DNA of 64,000 nucleotides from Neptuniibacter marinus. Lineage in GTDB: Bacteria; Pseudomonadota; Gammaproteobacteria; Pseudomonadales; Balneatricaceae. Below the pieces are notes generated by a model. The model made no database searches and had not been told where the DNA came from. It saw only the letters and a program-made list of their open reading frames with translations. Location of the stretch: positions 44,466-108,465 of the forward strand of contig NZ_LUTR01000008.1 in the NCBI RefSeq assembly GCF_001597725.1, given 5' to 3'. A program made the position numbers and the translations under genes. Below, piece after piece: positions 27,849 to 37,917 of the stretch (the first letter of the stretch is position 1; the number at the start of each line of letters is the position of its first letter).

Positions 27849-29342
27849 TTATTCTTCAGTTGCTTGATTGAGCAAGTATTGGGTCAAAAGAGGAACGCAG
27901 CGACCAGTGGCACCTTTGGCTTTGCCTCCGCTGTGCCATGCGACACCCGCAATATCTAAATGCGCCCAGCGATACTCTTTAGTAAAGCGAGATAGGAAAC
28001 ATGCTGCAGTGATAGTACCACCTGGGCGACCACCAATGTTTGCAATATCAGCAAAGTTAGAATCAAGCTGTTCTTGGAACTCATCCCATAAAGGCAACTG
28101 CCACGCTTTATCAGCGGCTTGATTACTGGCTTCGATCAGCTCTTGGGCTAAATCGTCAGTGTTCGTTAGTACCCCGGTCGCGTGATGGCCCAGAGCGATG
28201 ATGCAAGCACCCGTTAAGGTTGCAATATCTACCACAGATGCTGGTTCGAAACGACCTGCATAAGTTAGCGCATCACATAGTACTAATCGACCTTCTGCAT
28301 CGGTGTTTAGGATCTCTACTGTTTGACCCGACATTGTGGTTACTATATCACCGGGCTTAGTTGCGTTACCGCTCGGCATATTTTCTGCCGCTGCAACAAT
28401 ACCTACAACATTGATCGGTAGGGCCATTTCACATACAGCTGTCATTGCTCCAAATACGCTGGCCGCACCACACATGTCATATTTCATCTCATCCATGCCG
28501 CCGCCTGGTTTTAGTGAGATGCCGCCGGTATCAAAGGTCACGCCTTTGCCGACGAGTACATGTGGCTTTTCACCTTCTGGACCACCTTTGTATTCCATAA
28601 CCACTAATTTTGAAGGCTGTGCGCTACCCGTGCCTACGGATAGAAGGCAGTGCATACCTAACTCAGCCATTTCCTCTTCATCAACGATGGTCGCTGTTAG
28701 GTCTTCAAATTCATCATCTAGTTCAAGGGCTTGTTCAGCAAGATAAGTAGGCGTACATATGTTTCCTGGCAGGTTGCCAAGGTCACGCGCGATGCTCATT
28801 CCGTTAACAATAGCGGTTCCATCTAATAGGGCGGTTTCCGCTATATCAGAAATTTCTTCGTTAACCAGAATACCGATCTGCTCTAATTTTAATGGATCTG
28901 CTTTTTTGCTTTTTGTCTCATCGTAGCTGTAAAGCTCAGCTCCACTCCATTCAACCAGGTGGCGTAGTTGGCGGTACTGATCAGCATCGTCTGTCAGGGT
29001 GCAATCTAAGGCAAACGTTACGTTGCTTACTCCTGTGCTTTTTACGATGCTCATTGCCGCAGTGATTATTTTGCGGAAGTTGCGGTTATTGCGTTCATCT
29101 TTTTTGCCAAAGCCCAGTAGTAGTACACGTTTGGCCGCGAGGCCAGGTACTTTATGTAGTAATAAGCTTTCTGCGTTTTTACCACTTATATCGCCACCCT
29201 TTAAAATCTCACTAATATAGCCCGAGCTTGCTGTGTCAGCTGCTTTGGCTGCAGGTGAAAGAGTAGAATCCGCTTCTACAGCGATAATTAGACATTCGGT
29301 TTCAAGTGATGCGATATCACCGTTTACAATTTCAAAATCCAT
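27849..29342 (-). CDS. pepA: leucyl aminopeptidase (cytosol aminopeptidase)
   Basis: An M17 metallopeptidase of 497 residues that removes N-terminal residues from peptides using two metal ions. In some bacteria it also binds DNA in recombination and regulation. The metal-binding signature NTDAEGRLVL is present, as are VGKGVTFDTGGISLKPG and MKYDMCGAA. I begin at ATG 29342 with GGAG upstream; the open frame extends 14 codons further without a ribosome site. It is divergent from lptF and heads the pepA-holC-valS set. Confidence 0.96.
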   Translation of the reverse strand: MDFEIVNGDIASLETECLIIAVEADSTLSPAAKAADTASSGYISEILKGGDISGKNAESLLLHKVPGLAAKRVLLLGFGKKDERNNRNFRKIITAAMSIVKSTGVSNVTFALDCTLTDDADQYRQLRHLVEWSGAELYSYDETKSKKADPLKLEQIGILVNEEISDIAETALLDGTAIVNGMSIARDLGNLPGNICTPTYLAEQALELDDEFEDLTATIVDEEEMAELGMHCLLSVGTGSAQPSKLVVMEYKGGPEGEKPHVLVGKGVTFDTGGISLKPGGGMDEMKYDMCGAASVFGAMTAVCEMALPINVVGIVAAAENMPSGNATKPGDIVTTMSGQTVEILNTDAEGRLVLCDALTYAGRFEPASVVDIATLTGACIIALGHHATGVLTNTDDLAQELIEASNQAADKAWQLPLWDEFQEQLDSNFADIANIGGRPGGTITAACFLSRFTKEYRWAHLDIAGVAWHSGGKAKGATGRCVPLLTQYLLNQATEE

Positions 29343-29568
29343 ATTGGCTCCAACTTGAGGCGTGTATGCGTCTGCACAAGACATTGTCCGCAGATTAAAG
29401 GATAATGTTGGCTACTATATAGGTGTGTGACCTGATACTAAATAGATTTTCCATATCGGTTTTTAAAATAAGTAGGCAATTTCTTGTGGCAATCTGCTTT
29501 ATTTACTGTCAAAGCCTAATAATATAAACCATTTTTGGGTCAGTAACAGTTTTCATTAAGGACATAGA

Positions 29569-30687
29569 GTGATCGTTTTTCGCTATTTAGCACGTGAAGT
29601 TTTGTTCAGCATGCTTGCTGTCAGTTCTGTGCTGCTGTTTATTATTATGAGTGGGCGCTTTGTTCGGTATTTATCGAAGGCGGCTGTTGGTGAGTTAGAT
29701 CCTAATGTTCTATTTTCTCTTATCTTTTATCGTTTACCTGGTTTTCTTGAGCTGATCTTGCCTTTAGGTTTGTTTTTAGGCTTTTTGTTAGGCTATGGAC
29801 GCCTTTATCTTGAAAGTGAGATGACCGTTTTAGAGGCTTGTGGAATGAGTCGTCGACGTTTAATCGGTTACTCTATGGGACCCGCGCTGTTTATAGCTTT
29901 GATTGTGGGCTGCTTGGCTATTTTTATATCGCCTTATGGTGCATCAGAAACAAATAAAATTTTTGATGAGCAGGAAAGTCGCAGTGAATTAGAGAGCTTG
30001 GTACCAGGGCGTTTTCAGCGTCAAAGTAGCAGTGCGCGTGTTACCTACACCGATTCTGTTACAAGCGATGGCTTGCTCGGTATGACGTTTATCTCCGATA
30101 AGAATAAAAGTAACAATCGTACGCGAGTCACCTTGGCCGCTAGTGGAGACACATTGCTTGATAAAGAACGAGATCAGCGTTTTGTTGTCTTGGAAGATGG
30201 TTTTCGTTATGAAGGTTCGCCCGGTTCTGGTGATTTTGTTGAGTTAGGATTCCAGAAGTATGGTAGCGAAATCACGCGGAAAGATAATGAAATTCGTTAT
30301 GATAAAATTGAAGCCTTGCCTACATCGGTACTTTGGAATTCAGATGAGCCAAAATATCGTGCGCAATTAAATTGGCGCTTATCTTTGCCTGTATTAGCTA
30401 TTGTTGTAACGCTTTTGGCTGTGCCTTTAAGTCGTGTAAATCCTAGACAAGGGCGCTTTGCCCGTTTAGTGCCCTCTATTCTTATCTATTTAGTTTACAT
30501 CTCTGTTCTTAGTAGCATTACGAGTAAGGTGGGTGAGGGGCAGAGTTCTCCTATTCTGATCTGGTTAGTACACTTTGTTTTTGCGGCCTTTGCTTTCAAT
30601 ATGATTTTGTTTGGTGCTTTCTGGAGTAGGTTATACAACCAGATACCTATGCCGACGTTAAGTATGTTGTGGAAGAAAAGCTCATGA
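29569..30687 (+). CDS. lptF: LPS export permease subunit LptF
   Basis: A 372-residue inner-membrane subunit of the LptB2FG ABC transporter, which extracts lipopolysaccharide for delivery to the outer membrane. It has three N-terminal helices, a periplasmic jellyroll-like domain (about 125-260) and three C-terminal helices. LGLFLGFLLGYGRLYLESEMTVLEACGMSRR contains the coupling-helix region. It starts with ATG 29571 or GTG 29569 (the frame begins GTGATCGTT). It overlaps lptG by 4 bases and is divergent from pepA, the usual arrangement. Confidence 0.95.
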   Translation: MIVFRYLAREVLFSMLAVSSVLLFIIMSGRFVRYLSKAAVGELDPNVLFSLIFYRLPGFLELILPLGLFLGFLLGYGRLYLESEMTVLEACGMSRRRLIGYSMGPALFIALIVGCLAIFISPYGASETNKIFDEQESRSELESLVPGRFQRQSSSARVTYTDSVTSDGLLGMTFISDKNKSNNRTRVTLAASGDTLLDKERDQRFVVLEDGFRYEGSPGSGDFVELGFQKYGSEITRKDNEIRYDKIEALPTSVLWNSDEPKYRAQLNWRLSLPVLAIVVTLLAVPLSRVNPRQGRFARLVPSILIYLVYISVLSSITSKVGEGQSSPILIWLVHFVFAAFAFNMILFGAFWSRLYNQIPMPTLSMLWKKSS

Positions 30688-31772
30688 AAATTTTAGATCT
30701 TTATGTGGCTCGTCATGTACTAGGTGGCTTCCTTATTGTTCTGCTCGTGGTTGCTGGTTTAGATATGCTCTTCGCTTTAGTTGAGGAGGTTAAGGATGTT
30801 GGCGGCGACTATACTTTTGCTGCTGCCGTTGAATATGTGATGTTAACTGCGCCCCGCAGGTTTTATGAATTTATCCCCCTTTCTAGCTTGATTGGTTGCT
30901 TGTTAGGTCTTGGTATTTTGGCCTCCAGTTCTGAGCTTACTGTTATGCGTGCGGCAGGTATTTCAACATTTGGGATTATTCTCTCAGTGATGAAGCCGGT
31001 TCTGTTGATTATTGTTCTGGCTCTGAGTTTGGGCGAGTTGGTTGTGCCGCAAAGTGAGCAGAGCGCGCAAAGTCATCGTCAGGTGATGCTTACAGGGAAC
31101 TCAGCGATTAGTGATGCAAGCCATGTTTGGCATAGAGATGAGATGACCTTTCTACATATTAATGCGGTTATCCCTGATGGCTCTGTACGTGGCTTAACCC
31201 GTTATGAATTTAATGAGGATTTGAGCTTAGCACGTGCCAGTTTTGCAAAAGAGGCGCGTTATGATGGCAAAGATTGGCTTCTATCGAATATTAAAGAAAC
31301 TCGCTTTCCAGACAATGTTGATGGCAGCGATCCCGCTACAGCACAACTGGAAACATCTATACTGAAAGAAGAGGTTTGGCCGAGCGGTTTAACACCTGAG
31401 TTGCTTAAAGTGGTGATGATTGAACCCTCCAATTTATCTATGGCTGGATTACTTTCTTACGGGGATTATCTGGATGAGCAGGGGTTAGCTTCTTCGCAAT
31501 ATCGTGTTGCTTTCTGGAGTAAATTGCTACTTCCTGTTGCTATTTTTGCCTTGGTTATTGTTGCAGTGTCTTTTATTTTTGGTCCTTTACGCAGTGTTAC
31601 ATTAGGGCAGCGCTTGATAACCGGAATTATTGTGGGTTTGACCTTTAAGTTAAGCCAAGATGTTTTAGGGCCAACTAGTGCAGTTTTTGGCTTTTCGCCT
31701 TTAGTCGCTGTGTTGTTGCCGATTTTGATCTGTATAGGGCTTGGTTTTTGGTTACTTAATAGAGCTAAGTAA
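30684..31772 (+). CDS. lptG: LPS export permease subunit LptG
   Basis: A 362-residue partner of LptF in the LPS export complex. It begins MKILDLYVARHVLGGFL, the family start, at an ATG overlapping the lptF stop (ATGA). It has three helices, a periplasmic domain (about 125-265) and three helices near the C-terminus. SSSELTVMRAAGIST is the equivalent of the coupling helix. The other components, including LptB, are not in this window. Confidence 0.95.
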   Translation: MKILDLYVARHVLGGFLIVLLVVAGLDMLFALVEEVKDVGGDYTFAAAVEYVMLTAPRRFYEFIPLSSLIGCLLGLGILASSSELTVMRAAGISTFGIILSVMKPVLLIIVLALSLGELVVPQSEQSAQSHRQVMLTGNSAISDASHVWHRDEMTFLHINAVIPDGSVRGLTRYEFNEDLSLARASFAKEARYDGKDWLLSNIKETRFPDNVDGSDPATAQLETSILKEEVWPSGLTPELLKVVMIEPSNLSMAGLLSYGDYLDEQGLASSQYRVAFWSKLLLPVAIFALVIVAVSFIFGPLRSVTLGQRLITGIIVGLTFKLSQDVLGPTSAVFGFSPLVAVLLPILICIGLGFWLLNRAK

Positions 31773-31821
31773 CTCTGTTATGAGCTGTGGATTATTTAGC
31801 TAAGCCATAGCTCATTAGTGT

Positions 31822-32280
31822 TTATTCTAAGATCTTAGCGCGCTTAGGCAGTTCAATAACATGGGTGCCTGAGGCTAAGTCGTGCCATGTCATTTTTTGT
31901 TTGTTGATGAACATCCATAAAAATCCCGCACCTCCCGCTAATAGGGAAAGTATACCTACGATATATCGAAGTAAGCATTGTTTAGCATTTAGGCGTTCTC
32001 CTTCTGTGGTTTGAACACGCAAACGCCAGGCAAGCATGCCTAATGTTTGGCCGTTTCTCATCCAGAAAAAAGATAAAAACAGGTAGACCAAAATAAAAAG
32101 GAAGGATTGGAAGAGGGGGCCTTGGACGGATTCCCCTTGATTAAATCCCATAGTGATAATGCCGGTGGAAACCATAAGTAAGGCGATAATTAGCATCATG
32201 TCATAAACAAAAGCGCCTAAACGTTTGATGGGGCTGGCAACTTTTATATCGGAATATGTTTCTTTAAATGAACGTGACAT
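31822..32280 (-). CDS. RDD family membrane protein
   Basis: A 152-residue membrane protein. It has the RDD signature spread as KRLGAFVYDMML in the first helix and TLGMLAWRLRVQ before the last, with three or four hydrophobic segments and a C-terminal WHDLASGT motif typical of the family. RDD proteins are of mixed or unknown role; some are proposed ion transporters. It converges with lptG. The next gene upstream on the same strand, YeeE/YedE, starts 50 bases before. Confidence 0.88.
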   Translation of the reverse strand: MSRSFKETYSDIKVASPIKRLGAFVYDMMLIIALLMVSTGIITMGFNQGESVQGPLFQSFLFILVYLFLSFFWMRNGQTLGMLAWRLRVQTTEGERLNAKQCLLRYIVGILSLLAGGAGFLWMFINKQKMTWHDLASGTHVIELPKRAKILE

Positions 32281-32329
32281 CAGGTTGGGTACCGCTTTAA
32301 TCTTAATTATTGAAAAGTGATAAGTGTCT

Positions 32330-33574
32330 TTAACACGAGCTACGCGTTGATGTTTTTTTATCTAATTTAAACAAGGGGCGTAGGTGGCTGCCTATATAGC
32401 TCCCTGCAAAGGCTGCAACTAGCCATAGCCAGCCATGTAAACTACCAGAGGCTATACCGCTAAAATAGGCGCCAATATTACAGCCAAAGGCTATAGTAGC
32501 GCCATAACCTAGCATCAATCCACCTAAAATGGCTGCGACCCAATGTAGTAAAGGTAAACGCCACTCGAAGGAAAATTTACCCGCTATTGCTGCGGCAAAA
32601 AAGGCACCGAGTAATACACCCGCGTTCATTACTGAATTAATATCGCTGGTAAGGGGTTGGCTTAGAGCTGTTTCTCTTCCCGGTTGTAGCCAGTAAGTCC
32701 AAAAATCGAATTCTAGTTCCATTTCGAGAAGCATCGCAAGTTTTGCACCCCAAAGCGGATAGGCTACTGCAACGGCCCATGGGCGGCCGGTTAGTGCCAG
32801 TGTGGAAAAGTTTAATAAGGCTAAGGCGAGAGCTCCCCAAATAAAAGGCCAGGGACCTTGCAGGTAGCGCCGCCAATTTTTTATATTATTGAATGTTTTG
32901 TCCTTTTCTATGTGGCCATGGGAACGTTTTTCTAGCCAGATAGTCATTCCTGCAATCCCGGCAAAGAGAGTGAGGTTAAGGATAATTGCACCGACAACCC
33001 CTGCTTGTTCAATCAGAGATACGGGAGCTAATTGCGGTAACTCCATCCACCATTCATAGTCTGCTGTTGCCCATAACCCGCCTATGACAAAGCCGATCAT
33101 GCTTGGTATCGCGCGTACTTGACCACCGCCGGCATGATAAAGGTTGCCTGATGCACAGCCGTTACCTAGTTGCATGCCAATACCAAAGATAAATGCGCCT
33201 ATAAGGACTGAAGAGCCTAATGGGCGGATATAACCTCTAACCTCTTCGCCAAAAAGCGCACCTGCATTTAATGCAGGGAAGAATAGACATACTGTCACGG
33301 CAAGCATAACCATCTGCGCTCTAAGGCCGCGACCTCGACGGTTGATGATGAAATTTCGCCAAGCTGTGGTGAAGCCAAATGAAGCATGATAGAGAGAAAG
33401 TCCTAATAGTCCGCCTATAAACATAAGCCACATAAGCTTGTTGGATTCATAGGTGTTTAGCCAATACAAACTATAGATAAACAAGCTTGCAGCAAACATT
33501 ACTATCGCTGCTTTGCGTGTGCGATTAGGCGAGATATTGAACGTAGCTGTAGAGGGCGTTTTCACGCTATTCAT
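32330..33574 (-). CDS. YeeE/YedE family sulfur-compound transporter
   Basis: A 414-residue membrane protein with about ten helices in two related halves. Each half has a Gly/Cys motif: GNGCASGNLYHAGGG near the middle and GCNIGAYFSGIASGSLHGW near the C-terminus. This is the YeeE/YedE family, with some members shown to take up thiosulfate through conserved Cys residues. No tusA-like gene is adjacent in the window, and the sulfur-related DsrE-like protein is 11 kb away. The substrate here is an inference. Confidence 0.85.
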   Translation of the reverse strand: MNSVKTPSTATFNISPNRTRKAAIVMFAASLFIYSLYWLNTYESNKLMWLMFIGGLLGLSLYHASFGFTTAWRNFIINRRGRGLRAQMVMLAVTVCLFFPALNAGALFGEEVRGYIRPLGSSVLIGAFIFGIGMQLGNGCASGNLYHAGGGQVRAIPSMIGFVIGGLWATADYEWWMELPQLAPVSLIEQAGVVGAIILNLTLFAGIAGMTIWLEKRSHGHIEKDKTFNNIKNWRRYLQGPWPFIWGALALALLNFSTLALTGRPWAVAVAYPLWGAKLAMLLEMELEFDFWTYWLQPGRETALSQPLTSDINSVMNAGVLLGAFFAAAIAGKFSFEWRLPLLHWVAAILGGLMLGYGATIAFGCNIGAYFSGIASGSLHGWLWLVAAFAGSYIGSHLRPLFKLDKKTSTRSSC

Positions 33575-33746
33575 AAGTTTTATTCATATTATAAGGGCAG
33601 CGGCTTGGGGTGAAAGATCGTTCCTGTTTATCAAGAGGGTATCTATCAGTATTAGTTGATCATTATATCATCAACCAATAGTGATCTTGAATGAAATAAA
33701 ATCAGCTTAGTGTTTCTTTAAAATAAATGGGGCCTTATAAAATAAT

Positions 33747-33770
33747 AAAGGCGATCATAAGATCGCCTTT
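33747..33770. terminator. bidirectional hairpin terminator
   Basis: AAAGGCGATC (33747-33756) and GATCGCCTTT (33761-33770) flank a 4-base loop. It lies just past the stop of the Sel1 gene on the minus strand, with A- and T-rich flanks on both sides. Confidence 0.8.
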
Positions 33771-33783
33771 TTCGATATGAAGT

Positions 33784-34581
33784 TTATTTGCCGACGTACT
33801 CATGGCGGTAAGTTGCCGCTAATTGTTTTGCATCGCTCAACTCACTTTCATTCAGTTTCATAACTAAGCGTTTCTCGATAGCCACTGCAGTGCGGTTACC
33901 AAGTTCTGCTGCATTATGCATCCATGCATAAGCTAGAACGTTGGTGTTCTGGTCTGCTTGTGTCCCATGATTATTGGAGTAAAGAGTACCTAAAAAGAAC
34001 ATTGCATCGGTGTGGCCTTGTTCTGCTGCTTTGCGATACCAATGTTCAGCTTCGGCAAAGTCTTGTTCTACGCCAGTGCCAAAATTGTAGCAGCGTCCAA
34101 TATTATGTTGTGCAGCAACTAAGCCTTGGTCAGCGGCTTGTTTATACCATTGAATTGCTAAGTTTGGATCTCGTTTCATGCCGTAGCCAAATTCCGCCAT
34201 CTCTCCTAGACGGTTTTGTGCTGTAGCATCTCCAGCTTCTGCTGCTGGGATGACTGTGACTAATTCTTTTTTATATTCCTGGTCTTTTAAGGCGCGCAAG
34301 CTGTTGACGCAGCCCATATGACCTGAAGCAGCGCCACGTTTATAGAAGCGGCGTGCTTTTTTAATGTCTTTATCAACACCCCAGCCATTTTCATACATTT
34401 GGCCAACCATGTTCATAGCATCTTGGTTGCCTTCCTTAGCCAACGAATTTAGCTCATTAAACGCAGTAGTGTAATCTTTGTTGTCAAAAGCTATTGTGCC
34501 TTTGCCTAGATCAGCTGCTATTAGTTGGGTTGTGCTAATGCTTAGCATCAAACCTGCAGCTAAAAGGATTTGTTTCTTCAT
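33784..34581 (-). CDS. exported Sel1-repeat protein
   Basis: A 265-residue protein with a signal peptide (about 1-22, ending near LIAA) and several Sel1-like repeats. Clear units are AMNMVGQMYENGWGVDKDIK, AQNRLGEMAEFGYGMKRDPN, AQHNIGRCYNFGTGVEQDFA and a partly diverged one (AMFFLGTLYSNNHGTQ). These repeats form a superhelix for protein binding. The partner is unknown. It has its own promoter region and a terminator. Confidence 0.92.
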   Translation of the reverse strand: MKKQILLAAGLMLSISTTQLIAADLGKGTIAFDNKDYTTAFNELNSLAKEGNQDAMNMVGQMYENGWGVDKDIKKARRFYKRGAASGHMGCVNSLRALKDQEYKKELVTVIPAAEAGDATAQNRLGEMAEFGYGMKRDPNLAIQWYKQAADQGLVAAQHNIGRCYNFGTGVEQDFAEAEHWYRKAAEQGHTDAMFFLGTLYSNNHGTQADQNTNVLAYAWMHNAAELGNRTAVAIEKRLVMKLNESELSDAKQLAATYRHEYVGK

Positions 34582-34959
34582 CGAGTATCGCTCACTTTAA
34601 ATGTCGTTAGGATTCGAGAGAGGTGGGTAATTATAACCCTATTGAATACAAATTTTCATATCTTATGAATATAAAGGTGAATTTTATATGCAATTTATAA
34701 AACGGCGACCTTTGTTGTTTAGTAAACTTTAATAATATCGTTGCTACTGTTCTGCTTAATGATCCACGTCTATAAAGTAAGACTGCAATTGTTGGTAATT
34801 AAGGCTTATTCGGTATTTGAGAGAGGTTTGAATATAGGCTTTGATCCGTTGAGAGGAGTAATTGCTAGGCGTTTTTTATCGGTATAGGAGGTATTCTCTA
34901 CAGCGATAAAGCTAATCGCTGTAGAGTTGATATTTTATATCTGTTTGGAGGTGATCGAC
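34582..34959. other. 378-base intergenic region
   Basis: It lies between the Sel1 gene start and the gloA end, both minus strand. A perfect 12-bp inverted repeat lies at 34896-34926; otherwise I see no feature or reading frame of note. Confidence 0.6.
34896..34926. terminator. perfect 12-bp inverted repeat after gloA
   Basis: CTCTACAGCGAT (34896-34907) and its complement (34915-34926) flank a 7-base loop. It lies just downstream of gloA and is probably its terminator, though there is no clear T run on the gloA strand. Confidence 0.6.
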
Positions 34960-35352
34960 TTAGTCGTTCCTTGTTTTGTCGAGTAGTTCGATCATGTAGC
35001 CATCAGGATCTTTGGCAAAGGCAAGTATCGTTGTACTGTTTTTCATAGGTCCTGCTTCGCGAACGATCTCGCCGCCCTTACTTTTTATTTTTTCGCAGGC
35101 TTTGTACACATCGTCTACTTCAATCGCGATATGCCCATATGCATTACCTAAATCATAGCTGTCAGTGTCCCAGTTGTGGGTTAATTCTAGTGCTGTGGTT
35201 TCAGATTCGTCACCGTAGCCTAAAAAGGTAAGGGAGAAACGACCTTCTGGGTAATCCTTGCTGCGTAAAAGCTGCATTCCTAATATATTGGTGTAGAAAT
35301 CTATCGATTTTTGTAAATCTGTGACACGTAACATGGTGTGTAATAGGCGCAT
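34960..35352 (-). CDS. gloA: lactoylglutathione lyase (glyoxalase I)
   Basis: A 130-residue metalloenzyme that converts the methylglyoxal-glutathione hemithioacetal to lactoylglutathione, the first step of methylglyoxal detoxification. The metal ligands of the nickel-type bacterial enzyme are all present: His5, Glu56, His74 and Glu122. The overall sequence ([39 protein letters not shown]) is highly typical. It is a single gene. Confidence 0.96.
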   Translation of the reverse strand: MRLLHTMLRVTDLQKSIDFYTNILGMQLLRSKDYPEGRFSLTFLGYGDESETTALELTHNWDTDSYDLGNAYGHIAIEVDDVYKACEKIKSKGGEIVREAGPMKNSTTILAFAKDPDGYMIELLDKTRND

Positions 35353-35526
35353 TTTCTACATCCTTAATATTGTTATTTGGTATCATAAGGGCAAGATAAG
35401 CTTTGCCATTTCAATGATAGAGTGCTTTATTATAAGTGATTAAAGAAATAAGTCATGCGTACATTATGTGAATTATAAACGGCGTTAAATAGTTGTGCTT
35501 CTGGCGGTAGGGTAGAGGAAGTTGTT

Positions 35527-35850
35527 ATGTTCCAAGACATGAATAAGAAAATATCAGATTCAATAGGGCCTTTTAGGGAGCTGGTTAATATACAAACGAA
35601 AATGTTGGAGGAGCTAACTCGGCAGCAGATGGCGTGTACTAAATCTTGTATTGATGCAACTATACAACAGACACAAGAGATGCAAAAATGCCAGTCGCCG
35701 AGGGATCTTGTTGATCTTCAAAAGAGTTATGCACGAGATCTTGAAGCAACAATTAAAAGCGCCAGTGATCAAAATTTGAAAGCCTTGCAAGATGCAAGAA
35801 TAGAAATTGAAGAAATTGCACATTCAGCTTTTGATGCTTTTAATAAGTAA
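35527..35850 (+). CDS. phasin family protein
   Basis: A 107-residue, mainly helical, amphipathic protein of the phasin_2 type, which coats polyhydroxyalkanoate granules. Recognisable parts are IGPFRELVNIQTKMLEELTRQQ and CQSPRDLVDLQKSYARD. No PHA synthase is adjacent, so granule association is an inference from family. GAGGAAG lies before the ATG and a strong terminator follows. Confidence 0.82.
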   Translation: MFQDMNKKISDSIGPFRELVNIQTKMLEELTRQQMACTKSCIDATIQQTQEMQKCQSPRDLVDLQKSYARDLEATIKSASDQNLKALQDARIEIEEIAHSAFDAFNK

Positions 35851-35865
35851 TTTGTTATCATTCAT

Positions 35866-35889
35866 AAAAGCAGCCAAGGGCTGCTTTTT
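35866..35889 (+). terminator. rho-independent terminator
   Basis: AAAAGCAGCC (35866-35875) and its complement form a hairpin with a 3-base loop followed by T. It ends the phasin gene, 25 bases before the flavodoxin start. Confidence 0.88.
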
Positions 35890-35914
35890 GTTTGTCTGGG
35901 GTAAGGTATAAAGA

Positions 35915-36436
35915 ATGACAGCACCGATTGGTCTTTTTTATGGTTCGACAACAGGAAATACTGAAAGCATTGCGGATCTTATCGCTGAAAATATAGGGTT
36001 TGATAAAATTGATCGGATCGATATTGCCGCTGATGGTTTAGATAGTATATCTGATTATCAGTACCTTATTTTAGGAATCCCTACTTGGGATTTTGGGGAG
36101 TTGCAGGAAGATTGGGCTGATTTATGGGAGATTGCAGAAAACGCTAATGTTGCAGGTAAGACCTGCGCTGTATTTGGTTTGGGCGATCAAATTGGTTATG
36201 GCGAATGGTTTCTTGATGCGATGGGGTTGCTCCACAATCTTCTAAAAGCACAAGGTGCTGAGATGGTCGGGTACTGGCCTATCGAAGGCTATAGTTTTGA
36301 TGAATCTAAAGCGTTAACTGAAGATGGTTGCCAGTTTGTCGGTTTGGCAATCGATGAAGATTGTCAGCACGGTGAAACCTTTGCGCGGGTTGAGCAATGG
36401 TCACAACAAGTCCTTGCTGAGTTTGATATGCTTTAA
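35915..36436 (+). CDS. fldA: long-chain flavodoxin
   Basis: A 173-residue FMN-binding electron carrier. The phosphate-binding loop is GSTTGNTES at residues 10-18. IPTWDFGELQEDW and FGLGDQIGYGEWFLDAMG are the flavin-ring loops, and the 20-residue insert of long-chain flavodoxins is present (WPIEGYSFDESKAL). It can donate electrons to radical SAM and reductive enzymes, often in place of ferredoxin. It is a single gene, convergent with nhaD. Whether it is FldA- or FldB/IsiB-like cannot be settled without a tree. Confidence 0.93.
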   Translation: MTAPIGLFYGSTTGNTESIADLIAENIGFDKIDRIDIAADGLDSISDYQYLILGIPTWDFGELQEDWADLWEIAENANVAGKTCAVFGLGDQIGYGEWFLDAMGLLHNLLKAQGAEMVGYWPIEGYSFDESKALTEDGCQFVGLAIDEDCQHGETFARVEQWSQQVLAEFDML

Positions 36437-36465
36437 CGTTGATTGTTATACGTTATGAGTGCTTC

Positions 36466-37917
36466 CTATATTAACCCGCTAATATATAGGTGGGTTAATA
36501 TACCAAAGCTATAACCGATCAATATTGCCCAGCTCCACTTCAGGTGGCTCATAAAAGTGTAAACACCTTGGGCTTGTCCCATAAGCGCTATTCCTGCTGC
36601 TGAACCTACAGAAAGAAGTGAACCACCAATACCGGCAGTTAGTGTGACGAGTAACCACTGTTGCACGTTCATATCGGGTTCCATGCTCAATACTGCAAAC
36701 ATAACAGGAATATTATCTATCAATGCTGAGGCGACCCCTACGAGTATATTGGCTGTTGTGGCGCCTAAGCCGTTATACATAAATTCAGATAACAGTGTAA
36801 GGTAGCCTAACGTTGCGAGCCCACCTACACAGAGTACAACTCCATAGAAAAACATAAGTGTGTCCCATGAGGAGCGCTCAACAACGTTGAATATATTGAA
36901 ACGGCGAATAACATCAGCGTTATCACCTTTGCTCTGTTCGTGGCTTTGCATATTTTCAGCTTGAAAGTTGTGGATATGCCCTTGTTCTTGGACGATAGGG
37001 GCTTGTTTACTGATGTAGAAGCCAAATAATTTCAGTATCCCTAACCCAGTCATCATGCCGAGTACAGGAGGCAAGTGTAAAATGCTGTGCGACAGTACGG
37101 AGAGGACAATCGTGAAGAGGAAAATAAAGATAATTGTAATAGCACCTTTCTTCATATGAAGGAGGTTTGTTTCGCCGGATGGTGGGCCATCCTCAATCAC
37201 TCTATTCATAATGAGTGCAGGTATAAACCAAGTAATTAATGCAGGGAAGAAAAGTAGTAAAAACTCCTCAAATTGAACCAGCCCCTTTTGCCAAACCATA
37301 AGTGTTGTAATATCACCGAACGGGCTGAATGCCCCTCCTGCATTGGCGGCAATAACAATATTGATACAACCGACAGTAACAAAATGATGGTATGAATTAC
37401 CTACGACGAGCACGACAGCGCCCATGAGTAGCGCTGTTGAAAGGTTGTCAGCTATAGGTGAGATAAAAAACGCGAGTAGCCCGGTAATCCAATAGATCTT
37501 TCTTAAGGAGAAGCTTTGCACAACAAGCCAAGACCGAAGTGCTGCGAATACTAATCGCTCCTCCATTGTGGTGATAAATGTCATAGCAGCTAATAGAAAT
37601 AGAAATAGCTCGGCATATTCAAGAATGTATTGCTTTACGGCTAATCCTGCTGTGAATTCGTCGCCACTAAGAGAGTAGGCGATACCGGTTAATAACCAGA
37701 TCAATCCTGCCGCCACCATAATTGGTTTTGATTTTCGAAGGTGGATAAACTCCTCCCCGAGTACAAAAATATAACCGATAACAAAAATAATCAGTGCTAA
37801 AATACCAAAAATTGATCCGGTCATATCGGATAATATTAGAGGGGGGGCGCCTGTAGACGCATATAAATGGGGTGCAAAAATAAGTGTGCAGAGTAACAGA
37901 ATTTTTTTACTAAGCAT
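36466..37917 (-). CDS. nhaD: NhaD-type sodium/proton antiporter
   Basis: A 483-residue inner-membrane protein of the NhaD family, common in marine and halophilic gammaproteobacteria, exchanging sodium or lithium for protons. It has about 12-13 hydrophobic segments and a signal-like N-terminus. Conserved segments are ISPIADNLSTALLMGAV, NIVIAANAGGAFSPFGDITT and SALIDNIPVMFAVL, which contain the polar residues of ion binding. A hydrophilic loop (about 310-340) is rich in His and Gln. This supports a marine origin for the organism. Confidence 0.93.
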   Translation of the reverse strand: MLSKKILLLCTLIFAPHLYASTGAPPLILSDMTGSIFGILALIIFVIGYIFVLGEEFIHLRKSKPIMVAAGLIWLLTGIAYSLSGDEFTAGLAVKQYILEYAELFLFLLAAMTFITTMEERLVFAALRSWLVVQSFSLRKIYWITGLLAFFISPIADNLSTALLMGAVVLVVGNSYHHFVTVGCINIVIAANAGGAFSPFGDITTLMVWQKGLVQFEEFLLLFFPALITWFIPALIMNRVIEDGPPSGETNLLHMKKGAITIIFIFLFTIVLSVLSHSILHLPPVLGMMTGLGILKLFGFYISKQAPIVQEQGHIHNFQAENMQSHEQSKGDNADVIRRFNIFNVVERSSWDTLMFFYGVVLCVGGLATLGYLTLLSEFMYNGLGATTANILVGVASALIDNIPVMFAVLSMEPDMNVQQWLLVTLTAGIGGSLLSVGSAAGIALMGQAQGVYTFMSHLKWSWAILIGYSFGILTHLYISGLI